A stretch of 64,000 bases of DNA from positions 49,765-113,764 of the forward strand of contig DIHL01000050.1 in assembly GCA_002420145.1 (NCBI GenBank), in the 5' to 3' direction. Shown here piece after piece: positions 15,816 to 24,042 of this stretch. Within the stretch, counting starts at the first letter, position 1, and every line of letters begins with the position of its first letter. The notes beneath the pieces are model-generated. The model made no database searches. It was not told where the DNA came from and was given only the letters and a program-made list of their open reading frames with translations. Origin of the DNA: Bacteroidetes bacterium UBA5697 (GTDB lineage: Bacteria > Bacteroidota > Bacteroidia > B-17B0 > Aurantibacillaceae). A program made the translations under genes and the position numbers.

Positions 15816-16700
15816 TTATAAGTGCTTAAAGATGTAAATCGTACTAGAGTAGGTGCTTGAATCTTTAGCTTTAAGATTAGACATTAATCCTATCCAGAAA
15901 GCTTTAACTAAATTAACAGAACCCGTTTTGCATTTCTCACTAAGCATAGAAACATAGAAGCTATCGAATTTCATTGGCTTAGTTTTTATTAATTTAAATC
16001 CATTATTCTCTAATAAAGACTTCATAGATTTTAAATCGAAATGATGAAGGTGACGAGGCACATCATAAGCTGCCCAAAACTCTTTATAGTATTCTGCATC
16101 ATAAGAAACATGATTAGGAACTGCAATAATTAATACGCCATCCTTTTTAAGTTTCGCTTTAAAGAAAGATAAAGTCTCTGGCATATCCGTTACATGTTCT
16201 AACACATGCCATAGAGTGATTGCCTCAACCTGTTTCTCTTTAATAAAAGCAGACACAATATCTTTGTTAGAATACACACTTAAGTCTTGAGCGCTCGCAA
16301 TCTTTCTGGCAGAATCATCTGGTTCCATTCCAACCGTATCCCATCCCGCTTCTTTACAAGCTGACAAAAACATACCTGTTCCGCAACCATAATCTAAAAT
16401 AGTTCCACGTGAAACATAAGAAGAGACTAATTGAATCTTCTTCTTAAGGGTGTAGTTTCTTACGATATGATATAACTTATTCACTAATCCTTTCTTTGTA
16501 TTAGTATGAGAAACATATTCCTCAGCTTTATAATAGTCTCCCAACACTAAATCGGTGGGTCGAGGATTTGTGAATTTAAACCCACACATCTTACAAGATA
16601 CGATGTTGAAATTATCCTTACTTACTGTGTGATCTTTACAAACTAAAAAAGGCTCAAACTGATTTGAGCCACACACTAAACATTTTTCTATAGTTAACAT
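15816..16700 (-). CDS. Zinc-ribbon class I SAM-dependent methyltransferase
   Basis: About 294 residues from ATG at 16698-16700. An in-frame GTG seven codons upstream lies inside a parS palindrome and is an unlikely start. The N-terminus holds C-L-V-C and, about 33 residues later, C-K-M-C-G, a likely zinc ribbon. A Rossmann methyltransferase domain follows with motif I L-D-Y-G-C-G-T-G, G-M-E-P-D-D after strand 2, and L-W-H-V-L-E-H-V as motif IV. Proteins of this build often act on sugars or cell-surface glycans, but the substrate here is unknown. It is the last gene of the leftward string after mnmG. A parS-like site lies inside the coding sequence at 16402-16415, where it encodes V-S-R-G-T. 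Confidence 0.85.
   Translation of the reverse strand: MLTIEKCLVCGSNQFEPFLVCKDHTVSKDNFNIVSCKMCGFKFTNPRPTDLVLGDYYKAEEYVSHTNTKKGLVNKLYHIVRNYTLKKKIQLVSSYVSRGTILDYGCGTGMFLSACKEAGWDTVGMEPDDSARKIASAQDLSVYSNKDIVSAFIKEKQVEAITLWHVLEHVTDMPETLSFFKAKLKKDGVLIIAVPNHVSYDAEYYKEFWAAYDVPRHLHHFDLKSMKSLLENNGFKLIKTKPMKFDSFYVSMLSEKCKTGSVNLVKAFWIGLMSNLKAKDSSTYSSTIYIFKHL
16402..16415. other. parS-like centromere site 4, inside a coding sequence
   Basis: GTTCCACGTGAAAC, within the methyltransferase gene just before the codons of the SAM-binding motif. Confidence 0.8.
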
Positions 16701-16714
16701 ATTCAATTCTATTT

Positions 16715-16728
16715 GTTCCACGTGGAAC
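16715..16728. other. parS-like centromere site 5
   Basis: GTTCCACGTGGAAC, a perfect palindrome in the 36-bp gap between mnmG and the methyltransferase gene. Confidence 0.85.
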
Positions 16729-16736
16729 TTTTATAT

Positions 16737-18632
16737 TTATCTTCCTAAGTGCACCAACAACACGGAGATGTCAGCTGGATTAATTCCCGAAATACGACTT
16801 GCCTGGCCAATAGTTGTTGGGCGTAATTTTGTCCATTTGTCTCTAGCTTCTAAAGACAAACTTGGAACTGCTTTGAAGTCAAAATCTGGCTTAATTTTAT
16901 AATTATCAAGTTTAGCAACCTTCTCTGCATTCTCTTTTTCTCTTTCAATATAACCTTCGTACTTCATTAAAATTTCAGCTTGCATCATAGTGTCAGCATC
17001 CATATTAGCAACTGTATTTTTTAAATCCGTGCAATGTTTTGCTAAATCAATGATAGAAACATCAGGACGAGACAACACATTAAAGTATCTAATTTTTTGA
17101 GTTAATGGCGCAGAGTTAATACTTTCTAAATAAGCATTCGTTTCTTCTGGTTCAGCACTTGTATTTTTAAAGTACTTAATTAAGTTTTCGTAGTTCTTAA
17201 TCTTATCTGAAACACGACTCATTCTTTCGTCACTAGCTAAACCAATAGAGTAGGATAGAGGTGTTAAACGAACATCAGCATTGTCTTGACGTAATAACAA
17301 ACGGTACTCAGATCGAGAGGTAAACATACGATAAGGTTCGTCTGTTCCTTTAGTTACTAAATCATCTATTAAAACTCCAATGTATGCTTCATGACGTTTT
17401 AAGATCAATGGATCTTTTTCGTTGATTTTTAAATGCGCATTGATTCCTGCCATTTGGCCTTGACAAGCAGCTTCTTCATAACCAGTAGTTCCATTAATTT
17501 GTCCAGCAAAATATAATCCTTCCACTAACTTCGTTTCTAAAGTTAATTGTAATTGAGTAGGTGGAAAATAATCGTACTCGATGGCGTAACCTGGACGGAA
17601 CATTTTAGCGTTCTCAAAACCAGGAATTAACTTTAATGCTTTTTGTTGTACATCAACCGGAAGAGATGTTGAAAATCCATTCACATAAATTTCAACCGTA
17701 TCCCAACCTTCTGGTTCAACAAATAATTGATGTCTATCACGCTCTGAAAAGCGTGTAATCTTATCTTCAATACTTGGACAATATCTAGGGCCTAAGCCTT
17801 GAATTCGTCCTGAATACATGGGTGACTTTTCAAAACCTGTTCTTAAAATATCATGAACATCTTGGTTAGTATAAGTAATATGACAAGGAACTTGCTTTTT
17901 TACTGGGCGTCCATCGTTTGAAATAAAAGGAGACGTATTATCTAAATAAGAGAATTTGTCTATAGCTACATCACCTTCTTGTTCTTCCATTTTAGAATAA
18001 TCCAAAGAACGTCCATCAATACGAGGAGGCGTTCCTGTTTTCATTCTACCATTTTCAAAACCTAATTTCACCAATTGTTCGGTAATTCCGTAAGAAGCAG
18101 ATTCTCCACTACGACCTCCACCAATTTGTTTTTCACCTAAGTGGATTAATCCGTTTAAGAACGTTCCATTAGTTAATACAACTGCTTTAGCTTTAAATTC
18201 CAAGCCCATTCCTGTAATAACACCTTCCACATGTTTACCGTCTTTAGAAACAATTAATTCACGACACATGTCTTGCCAAAAATCAACGTTAGGCGTTTGC
18301 TCTAACATTTCTCTCCAAGTTTGTGCAAATAACATTCTGTCGTTCTGCGTTCTTGGACTCCACATCGCAGGTCCTTTAGAACGATTCAACATTCTAAATT
18401 GGATAGCAGACTTATCAGAAACAATTCCGCTATAACCTCCTAATGCATCAATCTCACGAACAATTTGTCCCTTTGCAATACCGCCCATGGCTGGATTACA
18501 GCTCATTTGGGCAATGGTTTGCATGTTCATGGTAAGCAATAACACTTTAGATCCCATATTAGCAGCAGCAGCAGCGGCCTCGCAACCTGCGTGACCAGCA
18601 CCAACTACTATAATATCATATTGAGATTGCAT
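16737..18632 (-). CDS. mnmG: tRNA uridine-5-carboxymethylaminomethyl(34) synthesis protein MnmG (GidA)
   Basis: A 631-residue flavoprotein of normal length. The FAD-binding G11-A-G-H-A-G16 is present, with the family signatures M-S-C-N-P-A-M-G-G-I-A-K-G and N-G-T-F-L-N-G-L-I-H-L-G, and the Cys of G-L-G-P-R-Y-C-P-S-I-E-D-K near residue 285. The C-terminal helical domain ends S-R-I-S-G-I-N-P-A-D-I-S. With MnmE it modifies U34 of tRNAs that read split codon boxes, in the cytoplasm. In many bacteria this gene lies close to the replication origin, which agrees with the adjacent parS-like sites. It is separated by 16 bp from the upstream unknown gene, so is likely in the same leftward transcript. 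Confidence 0.97.
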   Translation of the reverse strand: MQSQYDIIVVGAGHAGCEAAAAAANMGSKVLLLTMNMQTIAQMSCNPAMGGIAKGQIVREIDALGGYSGIVSDKSAIQFRMLNRSKGPAMWSPRTQNDRMLFAQTWREMLEQTPNVDFWQDMCRELIVSKDGKHVEGVITGMGLEFKAKAVVLTNGTFLNGLIHLGEKQIGGGRSGESASYGITEQLVKLGFENGRMKTGTPPRIDGRSLDYSKMEEQEGDVAIDKFSYLDNTSPFISNDGRPVKKQVPCHITYTNQDVHDILRTGFEKSPMYSGRIQGLGPRYCPSIEDKITRFSERDRHQLFVEPEGWDTVEIYVNGFSTSLPVDVQQKALKLIPGFENAKMFRPGYAIEYDYFPPTQLQLTLETKLVEGLYFAGQINGTTGYEEAACQGQMAGINAHLKINEKDPLILKRHEAYIGVLIDDLVTKGTDEPYRMFTSRSEYRLLLRQDNADVRLTPLSYSIGLASDERMSRVSDKIKNYENLIKYFKNTSAEPEETNAYLESINSAPLTQKIRYFNVLSRPDVSIIDLAKHCTDLKNTVANMDADTMMQAEILMKYEGYIEREKENAEKVAKLDNYKIKPDFDFKAVPSLSLEARDKWTKLRPTTIGQASRISGINPADISVLLVHLGR

Positions 18633-18648
18633 GTTACAAAATTACTAT

Positions 18649-19419
18649 TTAATCTAATGTGATTTGTTTGTCTTTTTGATAAATAGACATTAAAATTCGT
18701 CCTGTATTGTAATTTATATTTGATAAATATTCGAAACTAGGAATAATTTGTTTGTTTATTAGAGATTCTGTTGTTGAAGCTACTGCAAAACCAATCATTC
18801 CTCCGGTAGCAATAGCTGTTGTGTATAAAACTACTTTGCTACTGTTGTTTACTTTAACTGTTATAAATTCTGCCGACTGCCCAGGCTTTATTAGATCATT
18901 ATATCTTACAACTTTTCCAGAATCAATTTTAATTTTTACACTCTTATTCTTCGTGTATATTACTAAATATTTACTTCGATTAAATGAATACATAGAATCG
19001 TTGATGTTTAATCGTCTAGTCAATGTGTCTTTAATATTATTAAAAACTATTATTTGATCTTTTAATCTTGCAGCTTTGATATTACTAATTTGATTTTCAG
19101 GGGCAAAATAAATATCAAATAGCATAACCAAAGATGTATCTTGTTTTAAAACACTTTTTAATTTGTACGTATTGCCGTTCAACTCTTTTGTTTTTGCTTT
19201 TAATAGATGTGTTGCGCCAACAACATGTGCATCCAAATTACTTGAAGTGATTTTAACAATGCCAACAAAGAATAATTTGGAGGTATCAATTTTATCTTCA
19301 ACATAATAACAATAGCCTAAAGCATAATTATGCGAATAATCAGATTTTAATACAATTTCTGCTTTTTGTGAAAAAGATTTTAATACAATAAACAGAAAAA
19401 GAACAAAAAAACGAATCAT
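18649..19419 (-). CDS. Exported protein of unknown function
   Basis: A 256-residue protein with an N-terminal signal peptide (MIRFFVLFLFIVLKSFSQ). The body looks beta-rich, and a Gly/Ala-rich hydrophobic segment lies around residues 200-225 (TTAIATGGMIGFAVAS), perhaps a membrane-inserted or buried helix. I recognise no family. Its start codon overlaps the stop codon of the LytTR regulator gene (TAATG), so translation is coupled to it. This suggests an output or partner of the sensor kinase/LytTR pair. No Cys for lipidation is present near the cut site. Confidence 0.65.
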   Translation of the reverse strand: MIRFFVLFLFIVLKSFSQKAEIVLKSDYSHNYALGYCYYVEDKIDTSKLFFVGIVKITSSNLDAHVVGATHLLKAKTKELNGNTYKLKSVLKQDTSLVMLFDIYFAPENQISNIKAARLKDQIIVFNNIKDTLTRRLNINDSMYSFNRSKYLVIYTKNKSVKIKIDSGKVVRYNDLIKPGQSAEFITVKVNNSSKVVLYTTAIATGGMIGFAVASTTESLINKQIIPSFEYLSNINYNTGRILMSIYQKDKQITLD

Positions 19420-20186
19420 TAAATCATGTTTAATTTAGCTAATAATTCGTCGCGATAAGAACCTCCGATTGGAATTACTTTTTTATTTTCTTCTAACACA
19501 ACTGTTTGATTTTCAATGGTTTGTATCTTATCGATGCGGGCAATGAAAGAACGATGTACGCGAATAAAATCTCCGTTATCTAATTTTTTCTCTATGTCTT
19601 TCATAGTAGAATGTATTGTATAACGCGTGTATTGTGTATTTAAAACCACGTAATCCTTTAAAGCCTCTACATAGTAGATATCTTTTAAATTAACCTTTAC
19701 AAGGCGACTATTTGATTTTACGAATAAAATATCTTTAGCCGCTTCGTCTTTATTCTCTACTAAAGAATATAAGAAATCTCGCTCTTTTTGAACTTCAGTA
19801 TCTTTTTTGTGTTTGTATAAAGCCATTTCAATAGTTGAGTGCAAATCAATTTCTTTGAATGGTTTTAAAATATATCCGTAAGGCTCAGTGATTTTAGCTT
19901 TAGCTAAAGTGCTTTCATCAGCATATGCTGTTAAAAATATTACCGGAATGTTGTATTCTTTTTTAATGATTTCAGCAACATCAATTCCTGTCATATTGCC
20001 TTTAATCATAATGTCCATTAACACAATGTTTGGTTCTAAATCAACAATGTTTTTAATTGCATCAGCACCATTATTGCTAATTCCTAATACATTATAACCA
20101 AGCTTTTTTAAGCTGTTTTGAATGTCTTTAGCAACAATGCTTTCGTCCTCTACAATGTAAACGTTAACGTTATTATTATTCTCCAT
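19419..20186 (-). CDS. LytTR-family response regulator
   Basis: A 255-residue regulator with a CheY-like receiver (about 7-125; acidic pocket E13-D14, phosphoacceptor D58 in I-V-L-M-D-I-M, T in L-T-A-Y-A, K in I-L-K-P-F). A linker and a C-terminal LytTR DNA-binding domain (about 155-250) follow, with Y-Y-V-E-A-L-K-D-Y-V and F-I-R-V-H-R-S-F-I-A. It lies 7 bp after the multi-PAS kinase, its evident partner. LytTR proteins bind paired direct repeats near promoters; the targets are unknown. Its stop overlaps the start of the exported protein gene. Confidence 0.94.
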   Translation of the reverse strand: MENNNNVNVYIVEDESIVAKDIQNSLKKLGYNVLGISNNGADAIKNIVDLEPNIVLMDIMIKGNMTGIDVAEIIKKEYNIPVIFLTAYADESTLAKAKITEPYGYILKPFKEIDLHSTIEMALYKHKKDTEVQKERDFLYSLVENKDEAAKDILFVKSNSRLVKVNLKDIYYVEALKDYVVLNTQYTRYTIHSTMKDIEKKLDNGDFIRVHRSFIARIDKIQTIENQTVVLEENKKVIPIGGSYRDELLAKLNMI

Positions 20187-20193
20187 AATTAAT

Positions 20194-23100
20194 TTATATA
20201 TTAAATTCTATACTAAAAATAGTTCCTTTGTTTCTTGTTAGTTTTATAGTTCCGTTTATCTGTTCTACCAGCGTATCTACCAGCTGAAGACCAAGCGTTT
20301 GTGTGTTTTTTACATCAACAGAATCTGGTATTCCAATTCCATTATCCCCAACTTCAATACTCACTTTATTTTTTACAACTCTCAAATTTACAAAGATTAT
20401 TCCATCTCTATTATCAGGAAATGCATATTTTAATGAATTTGATATAATTTCGTTGATAATTAAGCCGCAAGGTATTGATGCATCAAGGCTTAGGAACAAA
20501 TTATCGAGGGTTAAAATTAATTTAATTTTTTTTGTATTGATAGAGTAGGTGTGCACTAAATTCTTAGATAAAGTGGTTACATACTCAGAAAAATTAACCG
20601 ATTCGAAGTTTTTTGTTTGATATAAGCTCTCGTGGATAAAGGCCATCGATTTGATGCGATTTTGGCATTCCTTTAATAAATTTAAAGCATAAGTGTCTTT
20701 TACGTAAGACGATTGAAGATTTAATATACTGGAAATTACCTGCATATTGTTTTTTACACGATGATGAACTTCCTTTAAAAGAACATCTTTTTCTTTTAAA
20801 GATTGTGTAATTTTTTCTTCGTTAATTTTATTTTCAGTAATATCAAAACCAATACCCGAAACTTCAACTACTTCGTTATTGATGTTTTTTATTGGATATA
20901 AATAATATTGTCTAAATACTTTTTTACCTTTTAGGGTTATTCGTTCTGTTGTTAAATCAACTTGTTTACCATTAAACGCAGCTTCGTATTTTTGATCCCA
21001 AAGAGATTCGAAGGGTGCTGTTTTTTGTTTTCCTATTTCTCTAATACTTTTTCCTATTTGAGGGTAAAAGCCATATAATTCAAAAATAGCATTAGCATAA
21101 TTTTGATTTAAAGATGTGAACTTAAAATCTTTTGTGATTGTCCACATCAGCTGCTCTCCACTTTCAAATATTGCTTTTAGCTTTGCTGATTGTTCTAGTA
21201 TTTTTGTTTCGTTCTCAATTCTTTCAGTAATGTTTTGAGCAATCACCGAAACTTCAACTACTTCATTATTTAATAGGATTGGATACAAATAAATTTCTCT
21301 GTATATATCTTTGTTGTTAACTATGCTTTTATGAATAAAAATATTAGGTTTTCCTTTTAAAACTTGTTTATACTTTTCAATCCAAAATTTCTTTTTCTCT
21401 TTACTTTGAATAGTATCCAAAACAGAAACTGTTTTGTTTTCTTCCAATTTTTGTTTTGAAGCCTGATTTTTAACCAGGTTTATGTAATTTTTATTATAAG
21501 ACGTGAGCTCTAGTTTTCTATTAACTGTCCAAATTAAATGATCTCCACTTTCAAAAATTGCCTTGAGTTTTGCTGACTGATCAATGATTTTTTGTTCAAA
21601 CAGTTTATTTTCTGTAATATCATGTGCTAAACATGCTATTTCAACAATTTCATTATTTGCGTTTCTAACCGGGTTTAAATAAATCTCATTTATAATTAAT
21701 TTTCCGAAATTATTGGTTTGATGTTTTTCTAATTTCACAGAATTACCTTCAAACACTTTTTTATAATTACTGTACCAGTATAATTTATAGGCATTTTGTT
21801 TTGCTTTAGGTAACAATGTGTGTAGTTGTATGTTTAATTCTGGTTTTGTTCCATTATTTTCCTGGAACTGTCTGCTAAAGTTGGTGTTAAAAGACGTTGT
21901 TTTATAATCTTTATCAATTGTCCAAATTAAATGAGAAGAGCTTTCAAAAATTGATTTTAACTTTGCTGCCTGATTAATAGATTGATCTTGAAGATATCTA
22001 AGTTCTGTGATATCGTTGGAAATACAAGATATTTCTTCAACAACACCATTTTTAAATATTGGATGTATAAATATTTGCCTATATAGCTTATTTCCATTTG
22101 AATCCAATTGTTCGGTTGTAAACTCTATACTGGCTTGTTTTTCAAAAGCTTCTTTATATTTTGTTATCCACCAATTATGATATTCTTTACCAACTTTTGT
22201 TTTTTGAGGTTTGTATATTTTCTTATCCAGCGATGGTCTAATGCCGTATACACTGTACATGGCATTTGAAAAGTTTTTATTGAAAGAAGTGAACATGTAG
22301 TTCTTATCTACAGTCCAAATTAGTTGAGTACCACTCTCAAAAATGGCTTCTAATTTTGCCGATTGTTCAAGTATTTTTTGTTCAGATAATCTTCTTTCGG
22401 TGGTATCTTGTCCGATAATAGCAATCTCTGTGATATTACCATTTGCTCCTCTTACCGGATGTAAAAATATTTCTCTGTAATACGTTTTACCTTTAGAACT
22501 TAAATTTTTAATTTCAAAAAACTCTACTTTGTTATCTTTCTTGTTATTAAAAAAGTTTAAATATTTATCTACCCAAAATTTTAATCTAATATCGTCTTTC
22601 TTATTTTTGCTTATCTTTCCAATATAATCGCCAACCTTGAGTTCATAATTAAAAATATTTTTTATGTACTTATAATAGTTCTGATTAAATGATGTAATTT
22701 CTAGATCTCTGTTAATTGTCCAAATTAAATGAGAAGTATTATTAAAAATAGCCTCATATTTAGTTGTTTGAGTAACTAATTCATTCTGAATTTTTTGTCG
22801 ATAATCTATTTCTTTCTTTAATTTTTTATTGGATTCTTCTGCTAATTCAGCTCTGATTTTTTCTTGCGATAATTTTTTCTCTGCAGAAATGTCAGAAATA
22901 ATAGTTTGAACAACTGGTTTTCCGTTATAAACAAAAGGTACAGTTTTTAATTCTACTTCTACTTTTTTTCCTTTTACTGTGGTAATAACATAGGTTAAAT
23001 CATCCAATTCTTCTCCCGAAATAGCTCTTTTCATCCTGTCCAAAGCTGTTTGTCTTTGTTCGGGTATAATAAATTCAATTAGGTATTTGTTTATTAATTT

Positions 23101-24042
23101 TTTAGGATCTTTTACTTCCAAAATATTTGCTGCTGTTTGATTAGCGTATATACAATAAACTTCATGAATAAAAATACCTATAGGAGAAGTATCTAAAAGA
23201 TTTTTATAATTATTCCATTTTTGTTCTAATTCTAGTTGGTAGTTCTTTTCTTGTGTTATGTCTCTTATGACACCAATAATACTAACAATTTTTTTATTGA
23301 CGTATTTAGGTTTAGCTGTAACCTCTAATAATAATTGTTTTCCATTTTTATGAAAAAATCTAAATATTTCTTTTGTTTTTTTTGTGTTATCAGAAACTTT
23401 TAAATATTTAGTTAAACTAGATACATGTTTTTCTTTATCCTCTTCATGAATTTGATCAAAGAAAATATTTGGATTATCATAAATTTCCTTCGGTTTACAA
23501 CCTAAAATTTCATAAACAGAATCACTTATATAATTAATGTGTGGTTGAGGAAAAAAATAAAATTCATAAATAATATCTTTAACACTTTTACTAATACTAT
23601 TTAATATCTCTTTAGTTTTTTCTAACTCATTAAATTTATTTATTCTATCATTAATTTCTATAAAAGTAGCCTGTATTGCTTTTTGTCCTTTAAAAACTAC
23701 AACACTTGATTTTACTTCAATATGATATATTTCTCCACTTTTATTTTTTAATTTAATAATTATATTGTTTGGCGTTTTTCCTTTTAATAATAAGACTACG
23801 TTTGATTTAACTATTTTATGATACTCAGGTAGTAAGAAATCAAAAACTGATAAGGTTTCTATTTTACTATTTAATTTTTTATCGAATTTTAAAAAATTAA
23901 AAGCCGAATTGTTTGCAAATAAAATGTTATTTAAGGTAAAAATAATAACACCAACAGGTAATGTTTGTAATACATTAACTAATGCATCATCATTTGATGT
24001 ATTTAAAGATGGTTTAAGAGTTTTTGTAATCTTATTTTTCAT
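20194..24042 (-). CDS. Cytosolic histidine kinase with eight PAS domains (HisKA_2 type)
   Basis: About 1282 residues from ATG at 24040-24042; a TTG seven codons upstream is less likely. No membrane helix is seen. Three diverse PAS domains (about 20-125, 145-260 and 280-395) are followed by a short coiled coil. Five tandem, clearly homologous PAS units of about 130 residues come next, each opening like K-L-x-A-I-F-E-S-G-x-x-L-I-W-T and T-S-F-N-x-N. The kinase core has E-V-H-H-R-V-K-N-N near residue 1090 (phospho-His in HisKA_2 kinases), N-E-I-I-S-N-S-L-K-Y-A-F (N box) and G-D-N-G-I-G-I-P (G1). It overlaps the end of the MORN-repeat gene by 11 bp and lies 7 bp before the LytTR regulator. Signal unknown. 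Confidence 0.93.
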   Translation of the reverse strand: MKNKITKTLKPSLNTSNDDALVNVLQTLPVGVIIFTLNNILFANNSAFNFLKFDKKLNSKIETLSVFDFLLPEYHKIVKSNVVLLLKGKTPNNIIIKLKNKSGEIYHIEVKSSVVVFKGQKAIQATFIEINDRINKFNELEKTKEILNSISKSVKDIIYEFYFFPQPHINYISDSVYEILGCKPKEIYDNPNIFFDQIHEEDKEKHVSSLTKYLKVSDNTKKTKEIFRFFHKNGKQLLLEVTAKPKYVNKKIVSIIGVIRDITQEKNYQLELEQKWNNYKNLLDTSPIGIFIHEVYCIYANQTAANILEVKDPKKLINKYLIEFIIPEQRQTALDRMKRAISGEELDDLTYVITTVKGKKVEVELKTVPFVYNGKPVVQTIISDISAEKKLSQEKIRAELAEESNKKLKKEIDYRQKIQNELVTQTTKYEAIFNNTSHLIWTINRDLEITSFNQNYYKYIKNIFNYELKVGDYIGKISKNKKDDIRLKFWVDKYLNFFNNKKDNKVEFFEIKNLSSKGKTYYREIFLHPVRGANGNITEIAIIGQDTTERRLSEQKILEQSAKLEAIFESGTQLIWTVDKNYMFTSFNKNFSNAMYSVYGIRPSLDKKIYKPQKTKVGKEYHNWWITKYKEAFEKQASIEFTTEQLDSNGNKLYRQIFIHPIFKNGVVEEISCISNDITELRYLQDQSINQAAKLKSIFESSSHLIWTIDKDYKTTSFNTNFSRQFQENNGTKPELNIQLHTLLPKAKQNAYKLYWYSNYKKVFEGNSVKLEKHQTNNFGKLIINEIYLNPVRNANNEIVEIACLAHDITENKLFEQKIIDQSAKLKAIFESGDHLIWTVNRKLELTSYNKNYINLVKNQASKQKLEENKTVSVLDTIQSKEKKKFWIEKYKQVLKGKPNIFIHKSIVNNKDIYREIYLYPILLNNEVVEVSVIAQNITERIENETKILEQSAKLKAIFESGEQLMWTITKDFKFTSLNQNYANAIFELYGFYPQIGKSIREIGKQKTAPFESLWDQKYEAAFNGKQVDLTTERITLKGKKVFRQYYLYPIKNINNEVVEVSGIGFDITENKINEEKITQSLKEKDVLLKEVHHRVKNNMQVISSILNLQSSYVKDTYALNLLKECQNRIKSMAFIHESLYQTKNFESVNFSEYVTTLSKNLVHTYSINTKKIKLILTLDNLFLSLDASIPCGLIINEIISNSLKYAFPDNRDGIIFVNLRVVKNKVSIEVGDNGIGIPDSVDVKNTQTLGLQLVDTLVEQINGTIKLTRNKGTIFSIEFNI

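Noticed and set aside
16701..16721. A GTG start for the methyltransferase seven codons upstream
   Set aside because: The codons overlap the perfect parS palindrome at 16715-16728; ATG at 16698-16700 gives a start just before the zinc-ribbon Cys, as expected.
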